The position numbers were made by a program, and so were the translations under genes. From Actinorhabdospora filicis (GTDB lineage Bacteria; Actinomycetota; Actinomycetes; Mycobacteriales; Micromonosporaceae), in assembly GCF_030269765.1 (NCBI RefSeq), contig NZ_BSTX01000001.1:2163571-2227570 (forward strand): a stretch of DNA of 64,000 bases, given 5' to 3'. The notes under the pieces were generated by a model. The model saw only the letters and a list, made by a program, of their open reading frames with translations. It had not been told where the DNA came from and did not search any database. Below, piece after piece: positions 41,252 to 47,859 of this stretch; positions within the stretch are counted from its first letter, which is position 1; each line of letters begins with the position of its first letter.

Positions 41252-41916
41252 TCAAGGTGCTGCTCGTGGACGATCAGGCGATGGTCCGCGAAGGCTTCGG
41301 CGCGCTGCTGCGCGCCCAGCCCGACATCATCGTCGTCGCCGACGCCCCCGACGGCGAGGCGGGTGTGACCGCCGCCCGCGAGCACGGGCCCGACGTCGTC
41401 CTCATGGACATCCGCATGCCCAAGCTCGACGGGCTGGAGGCGACCCGCCGCATCCTCGACGTCCCGCCGGGCGTGCACCGCCCGAAGGTGCTCATGCTGA
41501 CCACCTTCGACCTCGACGACTACGTCTTCGAGGCGCTGCGCGCGGGTGCCAGCGGATTCCTGCTGAAGGACGCCCCCGCCGCCGAGCTGGTCAACGCCGT
41601 CCGGGTCATCGCCGAGGGGGAGGCGCTGCTGTCGCCCTCGGTGACGCGGCGGCTCATCGCCGACTACACCACCGGCCGCGGCCGCGCCGACCCCGCCAAA
41701 CGCGTCGTCCTGAACGGCCTCACCCCCCGCGAGACCGACGTCCTGCGCCTGATCGCGCGCGGTTTGAGCAACCAGGAGATCGCCGCCGACCTGGTACTGG
41801 CCGAGCAGACCGTCAAGACGCACGTCAGCCGCGTGCTCACCAAGCTCGGGCTGCGCGACCGCGCGCAGGCCGTCGTCTTCGCCTACGAGGCCGGACTGGT
41901 GACCCCGGGCGCCTGA
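41248..41916 (+). CDS. Response regulator, NarL/FixJ family
   Basis: 222 residues: receiver domain with D-D-Q (8-10) and phospho-acceptor Asp54 in L-M-D-I-R-M-P; LuxR-type helix-turn-helix (~155-215) with LTPRETDVLRLIARGLSNQE. It is translationally coupled to the kinase and must be its partner. The targets may include the secreted transglycosylase-like gene downstream or the divergent protease; this is inference from position only. Confidence 0.93.
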   Translation: MIKVLLVDDQAMVREGFGALLRAQPDIIVVADAPDGEAGVTAAREHGPDVVLMDIRMPKLDGLEATRRILDVPPGVHRPKVLMLTTFDLDDYVFEALRAGASGFLLKDAPAAELVNAVRVIAEGEALLSPSVTRRLIADYTTGRGRADPAKRVVLNGLTPRETDVLRLIARGLSNQEIAADLVLAEQTVKTHVSRVLTKLGLRDRAQAVVFAYEAGLVTPGA

Positions 41917-42070
41917 GCGGGGCGGCGACGCTTTTTCGGGATGTCAGTGCGATGAGTCACAACGGCACCACAGGCCGGTCGCGGCTGACCGAACGGGTGA
42001 AGCGTCCCGGCGGGGTGGCGGACGGCAGGCCCGGCCCCCGGGTTCCTTCCCATCCATAATGGGCATCATC

Positions 42071-42091
42071 GTGATTAACCGGACTAATCAC
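42071..42091. promoter_or_regulatory. 21-bp inverted repeat upstream of the lytic-transglycosylase-like gene
   Basis: GTGATTA and TAATCAC, perfect arms with a 7-nt spacer, about 100 bp before the start codon. AT-rich against its surroundings; a candidate binding site for the preceding NarL-type regulator or another factor. Confidence 0.4.
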
Positions 42092-42176
42092 CCATCTCGC
42101 CGATGTCGGGTACGCGCATTGACAGTGTGAGCTCCACCGCATTTTCGGCGGGCTTTTCACCTGCGGAAACGCTCCC

Positions 42177-42182
42177 TACGTT
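42177..42182 (+). promoter_or_regulatory. -10 box of the transglycosylase-like gene
   Basis: TACGTT six bases before GTG 42189, with TTTTCA at -35 distance (17 bp); fits a leaderless transcript. Confidence 0.45.
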
Positions 42183-42188
42183 TGCCCG

Positions 42189-42926
42189 GTGCGTAAAACC
42201 CTGACTCTCCCCACCGCCCTTCGGAACCGAATCCCCACCGCCGGTGGCTTCCTCCGGCAGCACGCGGGACGTCTGGCGCTCACCGGCGCCGTCGCCATCG
42301 CCGCCGCGGGGATCGCCTCCCCGGCCTACGCCGGCAACGACGTCTCCACCGCCCGCGAGCTGGCCGCGAAGACCGCTCCCCCCACCCCGGTCGTCGTGAA
42401 GAAGCCCGGCACCATCAAGCCCGAGCAGGTCGCCGGGCTGTCCAAGACCCAGATGAAGAACGCCGAGACCATCGTCAAGGTCGGCGAGAAGATGGGCCTT
42501 GATGAGCGCGCCCAGACCATCGCGCTCATGACGGCCATGCAGGAGAGCAACCTGCGCAACCTCGCCAGCGACGTCATCCCCGAGTCCTTCGACTACGACA
42601 ACCAGGGCTCCGGCTCCGACCACGACTCCATCGGGCTGTTCCAGCAGCGCCCGTCCATGGGCTGGGGCTCCGTCGAGGAGATCATGGACCCCGAGTACTC
42701 GGCGAAGGCGTTCTACAAGAAGCTCGAAAAGATCGACTACCACGACATGGGCCTCGGCCAGGCCGCCCAGACCGTGCAGGTCTCGGCGTTCCCCGACGCC
42801 TACGACAAGCACGAGGACGACGCCGAGGACGTCGTGGACAGCGTCCAGGACGCCATCGACACCTACGCGAAGAAGCTCGCCGAGGCCAAGGAGAAGGCCG
42901 AGGCCGCGGGCGTCGAGCTGTCCTAG
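42189..42926 (+). CDS. Secreted lytic-transglycosylase-like protein
   Basis: The 245-residue product has a basic start, a signal helix (~30-47, cleavage after AYA) and a coiled linker. Then comes a goose-lysozyme-like core with A-M-Q-E-S-N-L-R-N-L (Glu119 as candidate acid) and S-I-G-L-F-Q-Q-R-P-S-M-G-W-G (about 152-165), followed by Y-S-A-K-A-F-Y. Such proteins are common exported cell-wall hydrolases of actinomycetes. The C-terminus is charged and helical. It follows the two-component system. Confidence 0.8.
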   Translation: MRKTLTLPTALRNRIPTAGGFLRQHAGRLALTGAVAIAAAGIASPAYAGNDVSTARELAAKTAPPTPVVVKKPGTIKPEQVAGLSKTQMKNAETIVKVGEKMGLDERAQTIALMTAMQESNLRNLASDVIPESFDYDNQGSGSDHDSIGLFQQRPSMGWGSVEEIMDPEYSAKAFYKKLEKIDYHDMGLGQAAQTVQVSAFPDAYDKHEDDAEDVVDSVQDAIDTYAKKLAEAKEKAEAAGVELS

Positions 42927-42942
42927 TCCCTCCCGGTTTCCC

Positions 42943-42980
42943 AGGCCGCGGCCGGTGCTTTCGAGCACCGGCCGCGGCCT
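42943..42980. terminator. long bidirectional terminator
   Basis: Perfect 17-bp stem AGGCCGCGGCCGGTGCT / AGCACCGGCCGCGGCCT with TTCG loop, between the transglycosylase-like gene and the convergent methyltransferase gene. Confidence 0.9.
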
Positions 42981-43745
42981 TCACCGTTTCCCGGTCACGA
43001 CCGCCAGCCCCCGCCGGATCACCGCACCCGGCCGGTGCAGGGCACGCATGCGCTCGCCGAACTCTCTTTGGCGGCTTTTGGGTAGGTCGTCGATGAAGGC
43101 GCGGTAGCCGTGGCCCAGGCACCAGCGCCACAGCGCGTCGCCGTCGGGGACCGCGACGGTGAAGTCCACGGCGGTGCTGGTGACGCCGGTGAACCCGGCG
43201 GTGGTGAGCGCGTCCACGGGGTCGACGGGCGCGCCCATGCCGCCCTCCGGTGGCAGGTACTCGGCGAACTCTCCGAAGAGGGCGTCCATCTCATGGGCGA
43301 GGTTGCCTGGTGCCTCGGTGGTGACCGGCGCGTGTCCCGACATCGCGAAACGGCCGCCGGGGGCCAGCACCCGGTGGGCTTCGGCGACCGCCCTGGCCGG
43401 TTCGGGCAGCAGGTGGACGACGAAGGCGGCGCCGACCAGGTCGAAGGACTTTTCGGGTAGGTCGAGCGCCTGCGCGTCGCCGACGAGGGCGCGCGCGGCG
43501 GGATGCGCGGCGGCGAGCCCGGCGACCATCGCCGGGGCGGCGTCGACGGCGGTGACTTCGCAGCCGCGGTCCAGGGCGGGGCCGGTGAGGGCGCCGAGTC
43601 CGCAGCCCAGGTCCAGGAACCTTGTTTTGGGTGAGGGGTCGAGGACGGCCATGAACTCGCGGCCGGCGGCGGCGAAGAAGGGGAGGACGGTGTCGTAGAC
43701 GGGGGCGAGGCGGTCGAAGAGGCGCCAGGGGTGGGTGGTGGGCAT
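42981..43745 (-). CDS. Class I SAM-dependent methyltransferase
   Basis: The 254-residue protein has motif I F-L-D-L-G-C-G-L-G-A-L-T-G (about 43-55), an acidic residue in V-T-A-V-D-A-A, and the later H-R-V-L-A-P-G-G-R-F strand of UbiE/type 11 methyltransferases. The substrate is probably a small molecule or lipid-quinone-like compound and is not further defined. ATG 43745 was chosen because the conserved region begins at once; the frame is open far upstream into the repeat region. It ends against the terminator. Confidence 0.85.
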   Translation of the reverse strand: MPTTHPWRLFDRLAPVYDTVLPFFAAAGREFMAVLDPSPKTRFLDLGCGLGALTGPALDRGCEVTAVDAAPAMVAGLAAAHPAARALVGDAQALDLPEKSFDLVGAAFVVHLLPEPARAVAEAHRVLAPGGRFAMSGHAPVTTEAPGNLAHEMDALFGEFAEYLPPEGGMGAPVDPVDALTTAGFTGVTSTAVDFTVAVPDGDALWRWCLGHGYRAFIDDLPKSRQREFGERMRALHRPGAVIRRGLAVVTGKR

Positions 43746-43866
43746 GGGGGGAGTTTGGCGGAGGGGGGCGTGGGGGGGGTAGGGGTTTTCTCTGCCGCGC
43801 GCCTTACCCACCTCTTCCGTCGCCCTCACCCTGAGCCCGTCTCCCCGCGCTTCTCGCCTTCCCCCG

Positions 43867-44158
43867 CGGATCGTCCCTTGGCTAGTCCCCGTGTTGGCGC
43901 TAGTTGACGGTCGCCGTCTGGTCAGGGCTTTCAGCCCTGGGACCCGACCAGGGGTGCGGCCCCTGGACGCCGGACCTCTCTCGGGAGGCTCCACCCGCGT
44001 TCGGCCTTTGCGACGGTGAACGAGGAACCCCGGGGTGTCAAGACGGAAGAGCTGTCTTGACACCCCGAGAACCCTCGTTCCAAGAACCCATCCGGCCGAC
44101 CGAGGGAGGATCCTCTCCTATCCCGAGACAGCTCCCGCGGATCTGGTCACGGGCCCGT
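43867..44158 (+). repeat. composite structured element, right copy (inverted)
   Basis: Inverse copy of 38134-38430. The long stem CGGGGTGTCAAGAC / GTCTTGACACCCCG (44031-44067) is kept with a different 9-nt loop. The small stem is AGGGCT-TTC-AGCCCT (43924-43938), where the left copy has AGGGGT/ACCCCT: one base pair has flipped on both sides. CCAGGGG/CCCCTGG is also kept. Confidence 0.85.
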
Positions 44159-44191
44159 GTTGTCTTGCGGCCTGCGGCTTGTCTTCGGCCC

Positions 44192-44535
44192 GGGTCTAAA
44201 ACAACAGGCTCTCGACCCCACCCGGGTTCTGACCCCGTTGCCCGCCAGTCACCGTGCCCGGGTCTAAAACAACGAGCTTGTCTGTTGCCCGGGTTTTGAC
44301 CCCGTTGCCTGCCAGTCACTGTGCCCGGCCCTAAAACAACAGGCTCTCGTCCCCACCCGGGTTCTGACCCCGTAGCCCGCCAGTCACTTCGCCCGGGTCT
44401 AAAACAACGAGCTCCGCGTGTTGCCCGGGTTTTGACCCCGTAGCCAGCCAGTCACCTTGCCCGGCCCTAAAACAACAGGCTCTCGTCCCCACCCGGGTTC
44501 TGACCCCGTTGCCAGCCAGTCACTTCGCCCGGGTT
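44192..44535 (+). repeat. 67/68-bp tandem array, right (5 units)
   Basis: CTAAAAC marks the units at 44196, 44264, 44331, 44399 and 44467 (spacing 68, 67, 68, 68). Each contains CCCGGGTTyTGACCCCGTwGCC and GCCAGTCAC. Cores alternate strictly: A (AACAGGCTCTCG), B (AACGAGCT...GTTG), A, B, A. The array ends at GGGTTAGAGCCGCG. No gene is visible in 43746-45134. Confidence 0.9.
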
Positions 44536-44700
44536 AGAGCCGCGTCGTGCTGCGCATCGCACCCGGCTCCGCCTTGCGTCACTGGGTTGTCTTCGGGCGG
44601 GCTTCGTGCACGGTCTTGCGTACCCGCCCGGCTCTCGCCGCCGTCGCAGGCCGTTCACTGCGCGGTCGTGGTCCAGGGGGCGACGGGTCTACGTTCGCCC

Positions 44701-44946
44701 GGCCCCGTGGGCTCCGGAACTCACCGCACCCACCACCCAGAAGCCCGCTCTCCTCCCCCTCCCTGCTCGCGAGTTGTCCGCCGGCCCCGTGGGCTCCGGA
44801 ACTCACCGCACCCACCACCCAGAAGCCCGCTCTCCTCCCCCTCCCTGCTCGCGAGTTGTCCGCCGGCCCCGTGGGCTCCGGAACTCACCGCACCCACCAC
44901 CCAGAAACCCGCTCCGCCTCCCTCTCCCTGCGCGCGAGTTGTCCGC
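44701..44946 (+). repeat. 82-bp tandem repeat, 3 copies
   Basis: Units start at 44701, 44783 and 44865 with GGCCCCGTGGGCTCCGGAAC. The first two are almost identical, the third differs in its second half. Each ends GAGTTGTCCGC, close to a DnaA box. 82 is not a multiple of three, so the array is not coding. It runs directly into copy 3 of the DnaA-box-pair element. Confidence 0.9.
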
Positions 44947-44948
44947 GA

Positions 44949-45080
44949 GTTATCCACATCGCGGTCGTTATCCACAGGTCGTGCGGTGGGCCGTTTGGTG
45001 GAGTACGCGTGGGGTGGGGTTACGTTCGCCCCAGCGGGGCGGGCTCTGGGCCCCCACCGAAAAGAGGTCACCGTGTCGCG
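44949..45080 (+). repeat. DnaA-box-pair element, copy 3
   Basis: TTATCCACA at 44950-44958 and 44968-44976, again 18 bp apart, followed by the same CCGTTTGGTGGAGTACGCGTG block, GTTACGTTCG, the CGCCCC-AGC-GGGGCG hairpin and GGGCCCCCACCGAAAAGAGG. It is 29 kb from copies 1 and 2 and in the same orientation. Confidence 0.85.
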
Positions 45081-45134
45081 AACTCGCCGCCGCCCCAGTC
45101 GCTCACCGCCGCCACCCCACTCGCCGGGCCTCGC

Positions 45135-45551
45135 TCACCCCCTCGGCCGGGAGCCCGTCGCCTCCGCCGCCGCTTCCACGTGCTCTTCCCCGTACGCGGT
45201 GCGCACGCCCGAGAACGACAGGCCGGAGGCCTCGGCGAGGGCTTTGAGGGTGTAGGGGCGGGGGGCGACGAATTCGCGGGCGTAGGCCAGGAGCTTGCGG
45301 ATGTCGTTCTCGGCGGCTTCGCGGCGGGCGCGGGACTCCTCCAGTGCGGCGAGGAGGGGGTCGACGCCGCCGCGGTCCCAGGCGACGCGGAGGTCGGCGA
45401 TGAGTTTTTCGCGGCGGGCGGACACGTCCTGGAGCAGGGCGGTGTAGTACTCGGCGACGGCGGGGATGCGGACGTCGCCGGGGGGTTCGGGGCGGGGGTG
45501 GAGGATGGCGGCGATGTCGTCGAGGATGGCGTAGGCGCTACGGTCGCTCAT
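45135..45551 (-). CDS. Small helix-turn-helix protein of unknown function
   Basis: The 138-residue protein is mostly helical and charged (long helix with SARREKLIADLRVAWDRGG and EESRARREAAENDIRKLLAY). It ends in a sigma-region-4-like helix-turn-helix, TLKALAEASGLSFSGVRTAYG (about 100-120). It is probably a DNA-binding protein. A perfect palindrome and a third half-site lie 12-38 bp upstream of its ATG, suggesting autoregulation. It sits between DnaA-box element copy 3 and a DnaA-box cluster. The family was not recognised. Confidence 0.6.
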   Translation of the reverse strand: MSDRSAYAILDDIAAILHPRPEPPGDVRIPAVAEYYTALLQDVSARREKLIADLRVAWDRGGVDPLLAALEESRARREAAENDIRKLLAYAREFVAPRPYTLKALAEASGLSFSGVRTAYGEEHVEAAAEATGSRPRG

Positions 45552-45563
45552 GTTCGCAGTGTA

Positions 45564-45589
45564 CGCAACTAGTTGCGACTATCGCAACT
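45564..45589. promoter_or_regulatory. CGCAACT half-site operator
   Basis: Perfect 14-bp palindrome CGCAACTAGTTGCG (45564-45577) plus a further CGCAACT (45583-45589), immediately upstream of the small HTH gene. Confidence 0.6.
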
Positions 45590-45593
45590 TTGG

Positions 45594-45620
45594 AGGGGCC
45601 ACTCCCCGGGAGTGGCCCCT
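45594..45620 (-). terminator. strong hairpin behind the CU044_5270 gene
   Basis: 13-bp arms AGGGGCCACTCCC / GGGAGTGGCCCCT with a single-base centre. It lies downstream of the minus-strand CU044_5270 gene, beyond the DnaA-box cluster, and probably ends that operon. Confidence 0.65.
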
Positions 45621-45621
45621 C

Positions 45622-45709
45622 TTATCCACAGGACGTGTGGACAACCTTGTGGAATGCGCCTGTTTTCTGTGGAGAACGTGTGGACAGGCTGTGGAGGGTG
45701 TGTGGACTA
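45622..45709. promoter_or_regulatory. cluster of DnaA-box-like 9-mers, partly 11-bp phased
   Basis: TTATCCACA (45622) on the plus strand and, in opposite orientation, TGTGGACAA (45636), TGTGGAATG (45648), TGTGGAGAA (45668), TGTGGACAG (45679), TGTGGAGGG (45690) and TGTGGACTA (45701). The last four start exactly 11 bp apart. 45636 is a perfect TTGTCCACA box; the others have one to three changes. The last overlaps the CU044_5270 stop codon. Confidence 0.6.
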
Positions 45710-46741
45710 CTGCTCGTCGAGCGAGTTCACGACCTTGATCTCGATGCTCGACTGGTTGGGCACCGAGCCGTCCTTGAGGGTGCGGTCGCCCAGGACCCGC
45801 GAGGTCTCCGGGTCGAGGATCAGCTCCCAGCGGGCGCCGGTCGCGGTGAACTCGATGCCGAGGGCGACGCCCACGCGGCCGAGGTAGTCGGTGACGGTGC
45901 CGTCGGTGCGGGTGACGCCCTTCAGTTCGGCGAGGGCCGCCCAGATCAGGGCCCGCTTGGCGGGGGTGGCCGCCGTCTGGGCGAGGGTGAGCAGGTTTTT
46001 GGCGGTGAAGCGGAAGATCTGCCCGTCCTGGTAGTCGCGCTCGGCGAGGAACTCGGGAGTTCCGGGCGTCAGGCGGAGGGGCCCGGTGCCGCGCTGGCCG
46101 TCGTGATCCCAGCGGATGGCCGCCAGCCACTCCGCGCGCCACTGCTCGGCGATGGCGGCGGGGTCGCCGGTGAGGGCGTCGAGGTAGGCGGGACTGGGGT
46201 CGAGGAAGGTGAGGGCGGGCAGGGCCTCGTCGGGGAAGACGTTGGCGTAGGGGGAGCCGTCGTCGGCGAGGCCGGACTCCTTCTTGTCGGCCATCTGCCG
46301 GAACGGGTCGTTCCAGGTCCGCCACTCGAAGGGGGACAAGGTGGTGGTGAGCTCCTTGAAGCCGGTGCCCTGGACGTGCTCCAGGATGTACTGCCCGGGC
46401 TGGAGGGTGGTCGCCTCGCCGGTGGCCGCCTTCATGGCGAAGTAGGCCAGCACGGTCCGGGCGTCGGCATTCGGCGCGAGGGCCTCCTGCGTGACGGAGG
46501 TGTCGGGGCCGGGTGCGGCGGTGGGGTTGCCGGGTCCGGCCAGGGCGAAGGCGCCCACGGCGATGGCGGCCACGACGGGTCCGCCGATGAGGCCGAGGCG
46601 CTTGGGGGTGAAGAAGGTCTTGCGGGTCACGGTGCGTCCTTTCAGGAACTCCGCGCGCATGGACGCCAGGCGCTGCGGGGATGGTGCGTCGGTGTCGTCG
46701 CGGAAGGAGGCGACGAGGCGCAGGTCGTGGTCGTCGGTCAT
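45707..46741 (-). CDS. CU044_5270 family membrane-anchored protein
   Basis: The 344-residue protein has a short cytoplasmic part (~1-45), one TM helix (RLGLIGGPVVAAIAVGAFAL, about 48-67) and a large extracytoplasmic domain. It follows an ECF sigma factor with an ATGA overlap, the normal order for CU044_5270 proteins, which are taken to be sigma-linked membrane proteins and possibly anti-sigma factors. No zinc-binding HxxxCxxC motif is present. Ends Val-Val-Asn-Ser-Leu inside the DnaA-box cluster. Confidence 0.8.
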   Translation of the reverse strand: MTDDHDLRLVASFRDDTDAPSPQRLASMRAEFLKGRTVTRKTFFTPKRLGLIGGPVVAAIAVGAFALAGPGNPTAAPGPDTSVTQEALAPNADARTVLAYFAMKAATGEATTLQPGQYILEHVQGTGFKELTTTLSPFEWRTWNDPFRQMADKKESGLADDGSPYANVFPDEALPALTFLDPSPAYLDALTGDPAAIAEQWRAEWLAAIRWDHDGQRGTGPLRLTPGTPEFLAERDYQDGQIFRFTAKNLLTLAQTAATPAKRALIWAALAELKGVTRTDGTVTDYLGRVGVALGIEFTATGARWELILDPETSRVLGDRTLKDGSVPNQSSIEIKVVNSLDEQ

Positions 46742-47364
46742 GACGCGCTCCGGTTCGGAAGTGAACGGGTCAAGTGGGTGCGGACGGTGTTCCGGGCCCT
46801 GCTGAGCCGCGAGCGGACCGTGCCGTCCGGGATCGACAGCGCGGCCGCGATCTCGGGGTAGGACAGGTCGGCCACGGCGAACAGCAGCAGCACGTCCCGC
46901 TGCTTCGCGGGCAGGGCGGCGAGCGCGCCGGCCAGCGCACGTGAGGACATCGACGCCTCGACCCGGTCGAGGCTGCGGTCGGTGCCGTCGGTGGTGGCCA
47001 GCGGGTCGACACCGGTGCGGGCGAGCATCTTGTAGGCGCGGGCCTCGTCACGGCGATGGCGCCGCAGGAGGTTGGTGCAGATGCCGTAGAGCCACGGCAG
47101 TGCCTGGCCCCGGGCGGGGTCGAAGCGGTGCCGGGCGCGGAACGCCGTCAGGTACGTCTCGGAGACCAGGTCGTCGGCCAGGTCGGCGCCGACGCGGCGG
47201 GCGCAGTAGCGATGCAGAGCCGCGGCGTGCCGGTCGAACAGGACGGTGAAGCCGTCGGGGGAGCCGGAGACGAGCTCGGCGTCGCCCACGGCCTCGGGCG
47301 TCCTGGCGCGGGCGGTGCCTCGCGCCGCCCTCAGGGGCGTCGGGTTGGCGGGAATGGTCGTCAC
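46738..47364 (-). CDS. ECF RNA polymerase sigma factor (SigE-like)
   Basis: The 208-residue protein has sigma region 2 (DDLVSETYLTAFRARHRFD, about 64-82, with G-Q-A-L-P-W-L-Y-G-I) and region 4 (LSYPEIAAALSIPDGTVRSR, about 168-187). It directs polymerase to a small regulon and is likely controlled by the co-translated CU044_5270 protein. The GTG start is 45 bp behind the MerR gene on the same strand, so ATPase, MerR, sigma and CU044_5270 may be one long transcript. Confidence 0.92.
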   Translation of the reverse strand: MTTIPANPTPLRAARGTARARTPEAVGDAELVSGSPDGFTVLFDRHAAALHRYCARRVGADLADDLVSETYLTAFRARHRFDPARGQALPWLYGICTNLLRRHRRDEARAYKMLARTGVDPLATTDGTDRSLDRVEASMSSRALAGALAALPAKQRDVLLLFAVADLSYPEIAAALSIPDGTVRSRLSRARNTVRTHLTRSLPNRSAS

Positions 47365-47409
47365 ACCCGGTACTTGCCCGCCCGGGCGGTCAGGGTTCCA
47401 CCGTCTCGG

Positions 47410-47832
47410 TCAGCCGGGCTTGCGGCCGGTCCACAGCAGCCCGGCGGTGCCCTCGGCGACGCGGTCCTCGTAGACGCCGACCTTGTAGGTGATCAGCTTC
47501 AGGGCCTCCTGGAGCTGGTCCATCTGGGTCAGGACGCGTTCCTGGTGCTCCTGGAGGATCGCCAGGCGCTCGCGCTCGTTGCCGGGGCCCTGTTTGGCGA
47601 GGGCGACGTAGGCGCGGATGGCGTCCATGGGCATCCCCGAGGCGCGGAACTTGGTGATGACCTGGTTGAGCCAGTCGACGTCGTCGGAGGTGTAGACGCG
47701 GCGGCCGTTGGCGTCGCGCGTCGGCGGCGTCACGAAGATGCCCTCGCGCTCGTAGAAGCGCAGGGTGTGCACGGACAGGCCGGTCCGTTCGGCGACCTGG
47801 CCGATGCTGAAGCGCTCGATCACCTGCGTCAT
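47410..47832 (-). CDS. MerR-family transcriptional regulator
   Basis: 140 residues: MerR helix-turn-helix (FSIGQVAERTGLSVHTLRFY, 8-27, then E-R-E-G) and long dimerisation coiled coil (~85-125). It is of the NmlR/AdhR size class without visible cysteines. Such regulators bend promoters with a 19-bp spacer; a promoter of exactly that kind lies at 51481-51511 before the FMN reductase gene, 3.6 kb away, and could be a target. The gene is 27 bp behind the ATPase stop. Confidence 0.9.
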   Translation of the reverse strand: MTQVIERFSIGQVAERTGLSVHTLRFYEREGIFVTPPTRDANGRRVYTSDDVDWLNQVITKFRASGMPMDAIRAYVALAKQGPGNERERLAILQEHQERVLTQMDQLQEALKLITYKVGVYEDRVAEGTAGLLWTGRKPG

Positions 47833-47859
47833 GGCGGCAACCCTACGCCCGGTCCGGGC

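Noticed and set aside
41917..42188. Possible c-di-AMP (ydaO-type) riboswitch before the transglycosylase-like gene, suggested by GGGTGAAGCG and ACGGCAGGCCCGG
   Set aside because: Conserved ydaO segments are not present in order, and the gene appears leaderless from a -10 box at 42177, which would leave the region untranscribed.
38134..44158. Composite transposon
   Set aside because: Inverted repeats lack any transposase or terminal target duplication that I can see, and the genes inside are ordinary chromosomal types.
44192..44535. CRISPR-like regular repeats
   Set aside because: Units are 67/68 bp with only two alternating inserts, high GC shell, and no cas genes.
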